Shown: positions 22,580 through 30,412 of the stretch, in pieces
Layout of the letters: each line of letters begins with the position of its first letter
How positions within the stretch are numbered: the stretch's first letter is position 1
Assembly (NCBI GenBank): GCA_028554795.2
Contig: CM068831.1
Span: forward strand, 30,780,659 to 30,844,658
DNA from: Sinohyriopsis cumingii
Taxonomy: Eukaryota; Mollusca; Bivalvia; Unionida; Unionidae
DNA length: 64,000 bases
Direction: 5' to 3'
The notes under the pieces: model-generated
Databases searched by the model: none
Told to the model about the DNA's origin: nothing
The model's input: the letters and a program-made list of their open reading frames with translations, nothing else
Translations under genes and position numbers: made by a program

Positions 22580-22866
22580 ACTTTTCGTTCGGTAATTACC
22601 CATACTGTGTCAAATCGTTTGACGTCATGGTTTGGAAACATTTTTTCATATTCTCGTTGGTAATATTTGTCGCGGAGACATAACCGAGCTTTCGCTGAAC
22701 GGCTTTCGAATACCATACAATTGTATTTATCCCCGCTGGGGAATTTCTGAACTGCATGATATTTTCCGTTCTTATATTTTACATTGATCGGCGTTCTCGG
22801 ACAGGATTTTTTATATTCGCTGATGACGCTGTCGAATTTCACCGGGTGATATTCCAACAACGACAT
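22576..22866 (-). CDS. Small basic protein, 96 aa, unknown (left arm)
   Basis: ATG at 22,864-22,866, stop at 22,576-22,578. The product is Lys/Arg/Tyr-rich with no membrane segment and no recognised motif. It is tail-to-tail with the HTH gene, the stops overlapping in CTAG, and head-to-head with the NUMOD-like gene across a 34-bp AT-rich gap that probably works as a bidirectional promoter. Such packing is typical of viral genomes. I assign no function. Confidence 0.65.
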   Translation of the reverse strand: MSLLEYHPVKFDSVISEYKKSCPRTPINVKYKNGKYHAVQKFPSGDKYNCMVFESRSAKARLCLRDKYYQREYEKMFPNHDVKRFDTVWVITERKV

Positions 22867-22900
22867 TATAATTAAAGCCGTTATTTAATTAAATATTAAA
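22867..22900. promoter_or_regulatory. 34-bp AT-rich divergent intergenic region (left arm)
   Basis: Separates the start codons of the 96-aa and 240-aa genes. Composed almost wholly of A and T with a TTAATTAAATATTAAA run. A shared bidirectional promoter is inferred from position and composition. The mirror is at 28,720-28,753. Confidence 0.5.
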
Positions 22901-23623
22901 ATGATATCAGGTGGACGATCCTGGATGAACAGTTGTGCCGAAAACTTTTCCAGACAAGCTAGTCATTTCGTTGACGATGTTGCCTCGGGGCGAATTAAAC
23001 TAGCACCACCGAAATTACCATTATTTCGGTACGACAAAACCAGAATAATTTCTCCGACGAAACAACTTTACAAGGACACTAGAGTCAATACTATCTGTTT
23101 AAATATCAACGAGAAAAAGATCATCGAATTTGATTCCACCGCGGAGACGTGTAAATGGTTCAACCTCAGCCCGGACACAATTCAACAACCCTTTTTTCAG
23201 GCACGAGATGGAATATTATGGATCGTGCTGCGCGGTGATATCGACGCGGAAAAGCGGGCTTGGTTTGATGACATTGATACTCTATTCGATAACGCGATTA
23301 ATAGTCTTCCAGAAAAATATCGGCTGCGGGTCAATTATTTACTCGAGTCCGGAGAAAACAAAACAAAATACGGCCTCAACCCCAAAATACCCACGGTTGC
23401 TGTTAATTTAACTAAACGAACAGTCCTGCGATTCAGTTGTATCAACGAAACGAATAATTACTTCCATGTCGGTACGTCACGAAAGCCGTTTTTTAAGTCA
23501 GCGGGGGATTACTGGATTGTAATTCGCGGTGATAAAAAACATTGTACCACCAAAGAGATAATTTCCGACGCGATGAAGAATTTAACGCCCGACCAGAAAA
23601 ACGCGATGAAGGAACTGTCCTAG
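22901..23623 (+). CDS. Protein with two NUMOD-like repeats, 240 aa (left arm)
   Basis: ATG at 22,901. Residues 63-113 and 165-211 are diverged copies of one ~50-aa domain: a short beta strand ending L-N, then K-x-x-x-x-F-x-S/C-x-x-E-T, an aromatic-rich helix, P-F-F, and W-I-V-x-R-G-D at the end. The first part resembles NUMOD1/IENR-type DNA-binding modules (strand, then a residue-counting helix-turn-helix). That similarity is my judgement by eye. The last residues (M-K-E-L-S) and the stop come from the 53-bp repeat, so the native C-terminus may be lost. DNA binding, perhaps of a homing-endonuclease-associated or viral regulatory kind, is inferred. Confidence 0.65.
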   Translation: MISGGRSWMNSCAENFSRQASHFVDDVASGRIKLAPPKLPLFRYDKTRIISPTKQLYKDTRVNTICLNINEKKIIEFDSTAETCKWFNLSPDTIQQPFFQARDGILWIVLRGDIDAEKRAWFDDIDTLFDNAINSLPEKYRLRVNYLLESGENKTKYGLNPKIPTVAVNLTKRTVLRFSCINETNNYFHVGTSRKPFFKSAGDYWIVIRGDKKHCTTKEIISDAMKNLTPDQKNAMKELS

Positions 23624-23657
23624 TTCCTATAATAATTATTATGACACTTCCTTCATC
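23605..23657. repeat. 53-bp repeat with inverted ends, copy L2
   Basis: The best-preserved copy: GATGAAGGAACTGTCCTAG at the left, GTCATAATAATTATTATAGG on the opposite strand in the core, and TTCCTTCATC at the right, giving inverted ends GATGAAGGAA(C/G)TGTC. It supplies the last codons and the stop of the 240-aa NUMOD-like gene. Confidence 0.9.
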
Positions 23658-23759
23658 AGCGGAGACAACCCCCCCTCCCCGCTATCGAGAAAACCGACCA
23701 CCGAGGAGATAGATTCCTCCATTACTCTAACTGGTCTCCGCCGATGACGACATTTTGAG
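23658..23759. other. 102-bp spacer between 53-bp repeats L2 and L3
   Basis: A non-coding module bounded by inverted GCGGAGAC/GTCTCCGC (about 23,660-23,667 and 23,734-23,741) and containing a C-rich run (CCCCCCCTCCCC) and a GGAG...CTCC stem. It resembles a small excisable or protein-binding cassette between two directly repeated 53-bp units. The mirror copy is at 27,861-27,962. Function unknown. Confidence 0.6.
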
Positions 23760-23812
23760 CGTGAAGGAACTGTCCTAGTTCCTATGATAATTATTATGAC
23801 ACTTCCTTCATC
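23760..23812. repeat. 53-bp repeat with inverted ends, copy L3
   Basis: Same unit and orientation as L2, 102 bp downstream. It carries the G at 23,786 that distinguishes the left arm from the right. It overlaps the stop of the inverted primase-helicase C-terminal fragment (TGA within the repeat's first bases on the minus strand). Confidence 0.9.
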
Positions 23813-24590
23813 ATCGGGAAAACCATCCATTAACCGACCACACATGGAATCGTAACGCGCTGGTATGTTCGTCCGTCGCGGTAACATCTCCTCCAGCGAA
23901 TCCAACATCATCGATGGTCTCGTTGATCCACGCTGGATCACCTACAAAATCAGATTCGGGCCAGTCGGGATAATACAACACGTAGTCGGATCGACCCGAG
24001 TTCTTAGTACCATCCGATTGTAATCGCCCGCCGAATCCTTTGTAGATCGATTTGATTTTTTCAATGATATTTTTTAGCGTCAATTTACCCCTTCTGAACT
24101 TCATATCCGGAAATATATCGCCGAAATGTTTCAACAGCGCGTTATACTTGTCAAGTCGGTCTGGTTGCGCCAGCATCTCAGATACGCTATTGATTAACCC
24201 GGCGCGGCTCACAGGAACGCTCTTCACATCAAGTCGATTCGGAACCACATCGGGGAGACTTAACGCGCCAAGAACATTTCTAACGATGTTAAGTTGTTGC
24301 CGGGGACTGATTTTATCGGATCGACATGGCGTCGTTGCCACAGCGTTACCGTTATTATGCTCGTCAACGAGAACGCGCTGATATCGCTGCAGCCGCGAAA
24401 TGTTTTTATTCAGATGTTCTATCCGGTATTTATCTAGTTTTCTTACATCGGTCTGGAACGTGTAATTGAGATACGTCAACGCCTTTTCATATGGCTCTAG
24501 CCGCTGTTCGGGGTCGTATTGGTAGTATTTATCACCGATTTCATCACCAGTGATTTCATCACCAGTGATTTCATCACCAGTGATTTCATC
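23808..24590 (-). pseudogene. Inverted C-terminal third of the primase-helicase (left arm)
   Basis: Minus-strand copy of the last ~250 residues of the large plus-strand gene, from the D-E-I-T-G minisatellite to the TGA in the 53-bp repeat. Upstream on the minus strand the frame runs into the antisense of the other copy's 5' part, so no primase or helicase domain precedes it. The segment has no motor motifs of its own; the family's C-terminal region here is of unknown role. Confidence 0.85.
24541..24590. repeat. 15-bp minisatellite at the fold-back junction
   Basis: Units of ATTTCATCACCAGTG. The minus strand encodes D-E-I-T-G; on the plus strand it gives the artificial S-D-F-I-T start of the large frame. 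The arm symmetry ends within this array at 24,578, and the sequence then enters the 5' part of the plus-strand primase gene. Confidence 0.9.
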
Positions 24591-27500
24591 GACGAATTGG
24601 GGCGCGGAACATCTTACTACGAGGAGTCCCCGGATGACTTTTTTACGTCCCCGGAAACGTATCACAACTTGCGAGAATACTACCGAAGGCATTTGGGTCC
24701 ATCTTGGAGCGTTTCCAGTAAAAAGACCGCAATTGATCTTCTCACCGTTGCAAACTATCGGTTTCGTGGAGTAATCATACAACAAATGGGGAGATTCCAC
24801 GTGTTCGTAGATGATCCCGACACAAGGGAATTTCAGGGACATTCCGCTGTTAATGAGATTATTCCAAAACACCGGTGCAGATATCCTACCATCGACGTGG
24901 ATTCCAAGACGCCATCGCTGGCCGAGTTGTTGTCGTATTTCCATGAGTTAGTTGATTCCATCAACGATGTTTTGGTTTTTGAAACCAGCGGCGGTTATCA
25001 CATCATGTTGAAAACGATCCCGGTGGATTTCGAGGAACATCAATCGCTGTTGAAGAAAGTCGCCGCGGATAGACCAGCATGGAATGTTGATACGCAAGCT
25101 GGACTGTATAGCATCAAATTGTCCGGAACCAGGTCGGCGAAACCAAACAGCGTTGATAAGCGATTAATTTATCCTGTTGGATTCACCGGCACGCTGCTAT
25201 CTTGTCCGGTCTCTATTCAGCCGTGTTACGAACAACTGAAACCTGAAATTACTGGTGATGAAATCACTGGTGATGAAATCACTGGTGATGAAATCACCGC
25301 TGAACAAATTCGACAATTTTCCACGTTGTTGTCCGGACAACCCGATCAAATCACCGGGACTACAAATCGGCTCGGCAACATAATATCGCTAGGGCGAGTT
25401 GCAGGCTCATTTTGCAGCATATGTCAGCGACGTCACGGATACAATGAGATCGGTGGATTCATCGAAGGAAAGGCCATTGACGCATTTGTGCGTGTTTACT
25501 CTGATCAGTTTGTGATTGGTTGTTACAGAAGCACGCAAAAAATAATAATACCGCGTGATACTGAAGCCGCTGGTGATAAAATCACCGGTGATGAAATCCC
25601 TGGTGATGACGATAAAACCCTCTACGAAAGGTATGTAAGGGGTTTCAATTATCGCCGCAAGGACTACAGTGGAGAGTTTCCCAAGAGGACTCCCGATTAT
25701 ACTTATCACGAGTCACCCGTTCATGAAGGTGGACGCGGATGCAAAATCATTCTCAACGACGACTACATGGATGGATCCCACTGTGGACTCGGCAAGTCAG
25801 AGTCGGCGTGGAAATCAATACGAGATGATCAGTCTGTGTTGTGCGTCTCGTACAGAAAGACATTTACCAGAAAGACCGCCATCGACTACAATCTCGAATC
25901 GTACGAGAGTATCCATGGAGACATTATATTCAACGTTAAAAAGCCTCGTAAAGTCATTTCACAAGTAGAATCAATTGTACGGGTCGGGGGAATTCCCGAT
26001 GTTCTATTGCTGGATGAGTGGCACGGAATTCTTCGCCAGATAGTCTCATCAAGACGCGGTAAACAGATTTGGGGAACACTGACATGGCTGATTTCATCCG
26101 CGAAACGGGTAATTGTACTTGACGCGGACGCTAACAATGACGACTTAGAATTATTCAGGAAATACTTGAATCGCCCGGACATGAAATTCATCACCAACGA
26201 ATATCGGCCCGATCATGGTAAAAAATTTATTGTGGAACAATCTCACAACGACAACTACAGTAAACTGTTGGACATGTTACGACGAGGAAATCGTGCAGTT
26301 GTATTCACGCACAATCGACGCGGAAATTATTCTGTGGAGAAGCTCGCCAAATTGTTACAGCACTTAGGATACCGAGTAAAGTACTATCATGCGTACACTG
26401 ACCCGGCCGAAAAACAACGAGATTTCGCTGATACCACTGCGGCGTTTGAAAACATCGACGTGGTGATCTACAATTGCACCGTCGAGGCCGGGATATCCAT
26501 TGTGGACCCGCGATTCAAGTACATGACAGTGTTTTCCGAGGAATTAGGGTCTGTAGAGGCGACCAAACAAGCCATCCATCGTTTCAGAAATATTTCGGAA
26601 ATACATTATTCAGCAACAAAACGGAGCCGCACAGAGCTTCCACTGACCCGCGATGATATTATTTCCGCAATCGAATCACATGAAAGGGATTTATCGTCGA
26701 CGGAGTTACTGTTTAGAACGCCCAACCGCTTTGATGTACATACCGGTTACGGATACATGTTTATTAGCACGATTATTGACGAGAACAATTCAAAACGTTA
26801 TTTCACGTGCAGACTCGTTGAAATGATGAAACGAACCGGTTATTCAGTTGAATGGGAATTACCAGATGAATACGAAATATGGAAGAAAAAAAAACAACAA
26901 AAGCAGAAACGAGTCAGCGACGCTGTACTTAACAGCGATCCACGCGTAGATGATTTTTTAAAATCCTCCGTCGGAGAGAGAATTGCCGCGGTTAATAGTG
27001 ACAGTGATGAAATCACTGGTGATAAAATCGGTGATGAAATCGGTGATGAAATCACTGGTGATGAAATCACTGGTGATGAAATCGGTGATAAATACTACCA
27101 ATACGACCCCGAACAGCGGCTAGAGCCATATGAAAAGGCGTTGACGTATCTCAATTACACGTTCCAGACCGATGTAAGAAAACTAGATAAATACCGGATA
27201 GAACATCTGAATAAAAACATTTCGCGGCTGCAGCGATATCAGCGCGTTCTCGTTGACGAGCATAATAACGGTAACGCTGTGGCAACGACGCCATGTCGAT
27301 CCGATAAAATCAGTCCCCGGCAACAACTTAACATCGTTAGAAATGTTCTTGGCGCGTTAAGTCTCCCCGATGTGGTTCCGAATCGACTTGATGTGAAGAG
27401 CGTTCCTGTGAGCCGCGCCGGGTTAATCAATAGCGTATCTGAGATGCTGGCGCAACCAGACCGACTTGACAAGTATAACGCGCTGTTGAAACATTTCGGC

Positions 27501-27809
27501 GATATATTTCCGGATATGAAGTTCAGAAGGGGTAAATTGACGCTAAAAAATATCATTGAAAAAATCAAATCGATCTACAAAGGATTCGGCGGGCGATTAC
27601 AATCGGATGGTACTAAGAACTCGGGTCGATCCGACTACGTGTTGTATTATCCCGACTGGCCCGAATCTGATTTTGTAGGTGATCCAGCGTGGATCAACGA
27701 GACCATCGATGATGTTGGATTCGCTGGAGGAGATGTTACCGCGACGGACGAACATACCAGCGCGTTACGATTCCATGTGTGGTCGGTTAATGGATGGTTT
27801 TCCCGATGA
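24579..27809 (+). CDS. AEP-type primase / UL9-like SF2 helicase fusion (5'-truncated)
   Basis: About 1,080 residues. Counting from the TTG at 24,519: a D-V-D metal motif at about 125-128 and S-G-G-Y-H at 156-160 match the archaeo-eukaryotic primase core. C-x2-C-x3-H...C near 300-340 resembles the primase zinc motif. A helicase core follows: G-L-G-K-S P-loop (about 421-425), D-E-W-H Walker B (498-501), V-L-D-A-D motif III (about 535), V-V-F-T-H motif IV (about 596), a C-T-V-E-A-G-I-S motif V (about 655) and Q-A-I-H-R-F-R motif VI (about 684-690). This is the order in herpesvirus UL9/origin-binding SF2 helicases and large-DNA-virus primase-helicases. The role would be primer synthesis and unwinding at origins. 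There is no ATG before residue 90 although 25-89 look coding: the first ~24 codons are antisense minisatellite, so the true start was lost at the palindrome junction. D-E-I-T-G repeats occur at about 245-262, 350-362 and 827-855. Confidence 0.85.
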   Translation, partial: SDFIDELGRGTSYYEESPDDFFTSPETYHNLREYYRRHLGPSWSVSSKKTAIDLLTVANYRFRGVIIQQMGRFHVFVDDPDTREFQGHSAVNEIIPKHRCRYPTIDVDSKTPSLAELLSYFHELVDSINDVLVFETSGGYHIMLKTIPVDFEEHQSLLKKVAADRPAWNVDTQAGLYSIKLSGTRSAKPNSVDKRLIYPVGFTGTLLSCPVSIQPCYEQLKPEITGDEITGDEITGDEITAEQIRQFSTLLSGQPDQITGTTNRLGNIISLGRVAGSFCSICQRRHGYNEIGGFIEGKAIDAFVRVYSDQFVIGCYRSTQKIIIPRDTEAAGDKITGDEIPGDDDKTLYERYVRGFNYRRKDYSGEFPKRTPDYTYHESPVHEGGRGCKIILNDDYMDGSHCGLGKSESAWKSIRDDQSVLCVSYRKTFTRKTAIDYNLESYESIHGDIIFNVKKPRKVISQVESIVRVGGIPDVLLLDEWHGILRQIVSSRRGKQIWGTLTWLISSAKRVIVLDADANNDDLELFRKYLNRPDMKFITNEYRPDHGKKFIVEQSHNDNYSKLLDMLRRGNRAVVFTHNRRGNYSVEKLAKLLQHLGYRVKYYHAYTDPAEKQRDFADTTAAFENIDVVIYNCTVEAGISIVDPRFKYMTVFSEELGSVEATKQAIHRFRNISEIHYSATKRSRTELPLTRDDIISAIESHERDLSSTELLFRTPNRFDVHTGYGYMFISTIIDENNSKRYFTCRLVEMMKRTGYSVEWELPDEYEIWKKKKQQKQKRVSDAVLNSDPRVDDFLKSSVGERIAAVNSDSDEITGDKIGDEIGDEITGDEITGDEIGDKYYQYDPEQRLEPYEKALTYLNYTFQTDVRKLDKYRIEHLNKNISRLQRYQRVLVDEHNNGNAVATTPCRSDKISPRQQLNIVRNVLGALSLPDVVPNRLDVKSVPVSRAGLINSVSEMLAQPDRLDKYNALLKHFGDIFPDMKFRRGKLTLKNIIEKIKSIYKGFGGRLQSDGTKNSGRSDYVLYYPDWPESDFVGDPAWINETIDDVGFAGGDVTATDEHTSALRFHVWSVNGWFSR
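25244..25298. repeat. 15-bp minisatellite inside the primase-helicase (between primase core and Cys motif)
   Basis: Three to four units of GGTGATGAAATCACT encoding D-E-I-T-G, an acidic linker between the primase core and the Cys-rich motif. The unit contains GTGAT...ATCAC, so it is itself partly palindromic and can fold or mispair. Confidence 0.9.
25569..25613. repeat. 15-bp minisatellite, third array (diverged)
   Basis: Three diverged units (D-K-I-T-G, D-E-I-P-G, D-D-D) in the linker before the helicase domain. Confidence 0.8.
27003..27091. repeat. 15-bp minisatellite, fourth array
   Basis: Mixed 15-bp (D-E-I-T-G) and 12-bp (D-E-I-G) units between the helicase and the C-terminal region. 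The arm boundary (27,042) lies inside. The left-arm equivalent has a different unit order, so copy-number change or misalignment happened here. Confidence 0.9.
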
Positions 27810-27860
27810 TGAAGGAAGTGTCATAATAATTATTATAGGAACTAGGACAGTTCCTTCACG
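27808..27860. repeat. 53-bp repeat, copy R3
   Basis: Mirror of L3; it supplies the TGA stop (27,807-27,809) of the primase-helicase frame. Confidence 0.9.
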
Positions 27861-27962
27861 CTCAAAATGTCGTCATCGGCGGAGACCAGTTAGAGTAATG
27901 GAGGAATCTATCTCCTCGGTGGTCGGTTTTCTCGATAGCGGGGAGGGGGGGTTGTCTCCGCT

Positions 27963-28015
27963 GATGAAGGAAGTGTCATAATAATTATTATAGGAACTAG
28001 GACAGTTCCTTCATC
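27963..28015. repeat. 53-bp repeat, copy R2
   Basis: Mirror of L2; supplies the stop of the right-arm NUMOD-like gene. Confidence 0.9.
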
Positions 28016-28719
28016 GCGTTTTTCTGGTCGGGCGTTAAATTCTTCATCGCGTCGGAAATTATCTCTTTGGTGGTACAATGTTTTTTATCACCGCGAATTA
28101 CAATCCAGTAATCCCCCGCTGACTTAAAAAACGGCTTTCGTGACGTACCGACATGGAAGTAATTATTCGTTTCGTTGATACAACTGAATCGCAGGACTGT
28201 TCGTTTAGTTAAATTAACAGCAACCGTGGGTATTTTGGGGTTGAGGCCGTATTTTGTTTTGTTTTCTCCGGACTCGAGTAAATAATTGACCCGCAGCCGA
28301 TATTTTTCTGGAAGACTATTAATCGCGTTATCGAATAGAGTATCAATGTCATCAAACCAAGCCCGCTTTTCCGCGTCGATATCACCGCGCAGCACGATCC
28401 ATAATATTCCATCTCGTGCCTGAAAAAAGGGTTGTTGAATTGTGTCCGGGCTGAGGTTGAACCATTTACACGTCTCCGCGGTGGAATCAAATTCGATGAT
28501 CTTTTTCTCGTTGATATTTAAACAGATAGTATTGACTCTAGTGTCCTTGTAAAGTTGTTTCGTCGGAGAAATTATTCTGGTTTTGTCGTACCGAAATAAT
28601 GGTAATTTCGGTGGTGCTAGTTTAATTCGCCCCGAGGCAACATCGTCAACGAAATGACTAGCTTGTCTGGAAAAGTTTTCGGCACAACTGTTCATCCAGG
28701 ATCGTCCACCTGATATCAT
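27997..28719 (-). CDS. Protein with two NUMOD-like repeats, 240 aa (right arm)
   Basis: Mirror copy with the same translation and the same repeat-encoded C-terminus. It begins 34 bp from the divergent 96-aa gene. Confidence 0.65.
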   Translation of the reverse strand: MISGGRSWMNSCAENFSRQASHFVDDVASGRIKLAPPKLPLFRYDKTRIISPTKQLYKDTRVNTICLNINEKKIIEFDSTAETCKWFNLSPDTIQQPFFQARDGILWIVLRGDIDAEKRAWFDDIDTLFDNAINSLPEKYRLRVNYLLESGENKTKYGLNPKIPTVAVNLTKRTVLRFSCINETNNYFHVGTSRKPFFKSAGDYWIVIRGDKKHCTTKEIISDAMKNLTPDQKNAMKELS

Positions 28720-28753
28720 TTTAATATTTAATTAAATAACGGCTTTAATTATA

Positions 28754-29044
28754 ATGTCGTTGTTGGAATATCACCCGGTGAAATTCGACAGCGTCATCAG
28801 CGAATATAAAAAATCCTGTCCGAGAACGCCGATCAATGTAAAATATAAGAACGGAAAATATCATGCAGTTCAGAAATTCCCCAGCGGGGATAAATACAAT
28901 TGTATGGTATTCGAAAGCCGTTCAGCGAAAGCTCGGTTATGTCTCCGCGACAAATATTACCAACGAGAATATGAAAAAATGTTTCCAAACCATGACGTCA
29001 AACGATTTGACACAGTATGGGTAATTACCGAACGAAAAGTCTAG
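28754..29044 (+). CDS. Small basic protein, 96 aa, unknown (right arm)
   Basis: Mirror copy with the same translation. Divergent from the right-arm NUMOD-like gene across 34 bp and overlapping the HTH gene at the stops. Confidence 0.65.
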   Translation: MSLLEYHPVKFDSVISEYKKSCPRTPINVKYKNGKYHAVQKFPSGDKYNCMVFESRSAKARLCLRDKYYQREYEKMFPNHDVKRFDTVWVITERKV

Positions 29045-29790
29045 TCGCTATCTTGAAGCACCTTGTCCATGCGGTTCACAAACCTAATATCGCTGCGAGA
29101 TACCACACCGGGGATCTCGTTGATCGTGAATTTATCCTCACGAGGTTTGTCCTCACGAGATTTATTCTTTTTTCTGATTATTTCCGGCTCGCTGGGGGGA
29201 ACTGCGGTCATTTCGGTGATTCGCTGAATCAGTAGCGCATTATCGTGTTGTGCTTCATTCAATTCCTTCCGAACACTCCCAAGTTCATGCTGAAGCCCAT
29301 TAATGGTGCGTCGCATGTCATCGTTACGTCGTTGCGCATCATCGTTACGCCGTTGAGTATCATCGTGACGCCGTTGCATATCATCGTGTCGCTGTTGTAA
29401 GTCGTCATAACGCTGTTGTAAATAATCATAGCGCCGTTGTATACGATTATAATCGGCCGTGCTTGACACGTGTTTTAACCGTTGTTGCAATGATTTATTC
29501 TCGTTGATCAAATTATTCAGCCGCCATTGCAAGTCCTGAATGGTCTGTTTATCCACGATGGCGTCCATGGATGAATTCGCATCACTGGGTGTATCAACAA
29601 TCTGGTTTATTTCATCGTCGATGCTGAGGTCTATCATTCTGATATCGTTGTCGGGTTCATTTTTCCAGATTTTATAGATGCGCTGGTAACTGATTTTGTA
29701 TCGATCTGCTATTTCCGATATTGGTGTTTTCCCACGGAGTCTTATTATTTCATTGGTATCCTCGTCGGTTAAAATCCGCCGATGTGGCAT
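29041..29790 (-). CDS. Helix-turn-helix plus heptad-repeat coiled-coil protein (right arm)
   Basis: Same 249-aa translation as the left-arm copy, including the six 7-aa units. Preservation of the minisatellite copy number between the arms is notable because such tracts normally change fast, so the arms must be very young or kept identical by recombination. The 68 bp before its start (29,791-29,858) are AT-rich with an (AAC)n tract and presumably carry its promoter. Confidence 0.75.
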   Translation of the reverse strand: MPHRRILTDEDTNEIIRLRGKTPISEIADRYKISYQRIYKIWKNEPDNDIRMIDLSIDDEINQIVDTPSDANSSMDAIVDKQTIQDLQWRLNNLINENKSLQQRLKHVSSTADYNRIQRRYDYLQQRYDDLQQRHDDMQRRHDDTQRRNDDAQRRNDDMRRTINGLQHELGSVRKELNEAQHDNALLIQRITEMTAVPPSEPEIIRKKNKSREDKPREDKFTINEIPGVVSRSDIRFVNRMDKVLQDSD

Positions 29791-29857
29791 TATTTAATAA
29801 AAAAATTTTTTATTTTGTAAAACAACAACAACAACAACAATGACCCATGACAGAGTA

Positions 29858-29910
29858 GTGAAGGAAATGTCATAATAATTATTTATAGGAACTAGGACAG
29901 TTCCTTCATC
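29858..29910. repeat. 53-bp repeat, copy R1
   Basis: Mirror of L1; lies between the divergent HTH gene (starting at 29,790 on -) and the ATPase fragment. Confidence 0.85.
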
Positions 29911-30380
29911 GATGCTACGAGGTGTTGAAAGATTTCAACGAGAATGCATCAGCGATCGCTAAAAAAAATGTTATTGAGTTTATTACAGATATCAATGATG
30001 CACCGGGTATTGATGATATTGATGGCGACGTTAACAATCTAGTCGTGTACGATGATGTTATGTTAGACAATCAAAAAAACCCAGCTAGGATATTTTCCAG
30101 AGGCAGGCATAAAAACACTGACGTGATATATGTCACTCAACGGTATACTCAGATTCCAAAAGTAATCAGAGACAACTGTAATATTCTTGCTGTATTCAAC
30201 GGCGTTGATACACACACGCTACGAAATATTTGGCAGACATGGTGCGGCGGTGACATGGACTTTAATGGTTTTCGAAACTTTTTTAGTCATGCTCAGTCGA
30301 CCCCACATGGATTTGTAACGATAAATTTACATGATCCTCGGACACGATATCGTATCGGACTTGACCAAATATTCGGTTAG
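29910..30380 (+). pseudogene. A32-like packaging ATPase, C-terminal fragment (right arm)
   Basis: Identical in translation to the left-arm fragment. It reads out of the 53-bp repeat (upstream in-frame TAG inside the repeat) and ends at a TAG at 30,378-30,380, 32 bp before the terminal 238-bp module. It lacks Walker A. Two identical fragments and no complete copy in the window mean that any packaging function would have to come from elsewhere. Confidence 0.75.
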
Positions 30381-30412
30381 TTGTAAATAATTTTCATTGT
30401 AAATAACTCCTT

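Larger units (their letters stand above)
20970..24578. repeat. Left arm of the giant inverted repeat
   Basis: Reverse complement of 27,042-30,650. It ends inside the 15-bp minisatellite (TCATCACCAGTGATT units), where the left copy continues with AGTGATTTCATC and the right copy diverges to GATTTCATC. It carries one copy each of the ATPase fragment, the HTH/coiled-coil gene, the 96-aa gene, the NUMOD-like gene and the C-terminal third of the primase-helicase. Confidence 0.97.

Noticed and set aside
21710-23812. CRISPR-like array made of the 53-bp repeats
   Set aside because: Only three irregularly spaced copies per arm, intervals of about 1.8 kb and 102 bp, eukaryotic context, and no cas genes.
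23639-23941. Frames on the opposite strand within the arms (23,639-23,941; 24,052-24,381; 23,130-23,411 and mirrors)
   Set aside because: Shadows of the primase-helicase C-terminal region and the NUMOD-like gene; no motifs, and they follow the real genes' codon phase.
24591-24944. N-terminal part of the minus-strand frame 23,811-24,944 as a distinct protein fused to the helicase C-terminus
   Set aside because: It is the antisense of the primase coding sequence in the unique centre, read through the palindrome junction.
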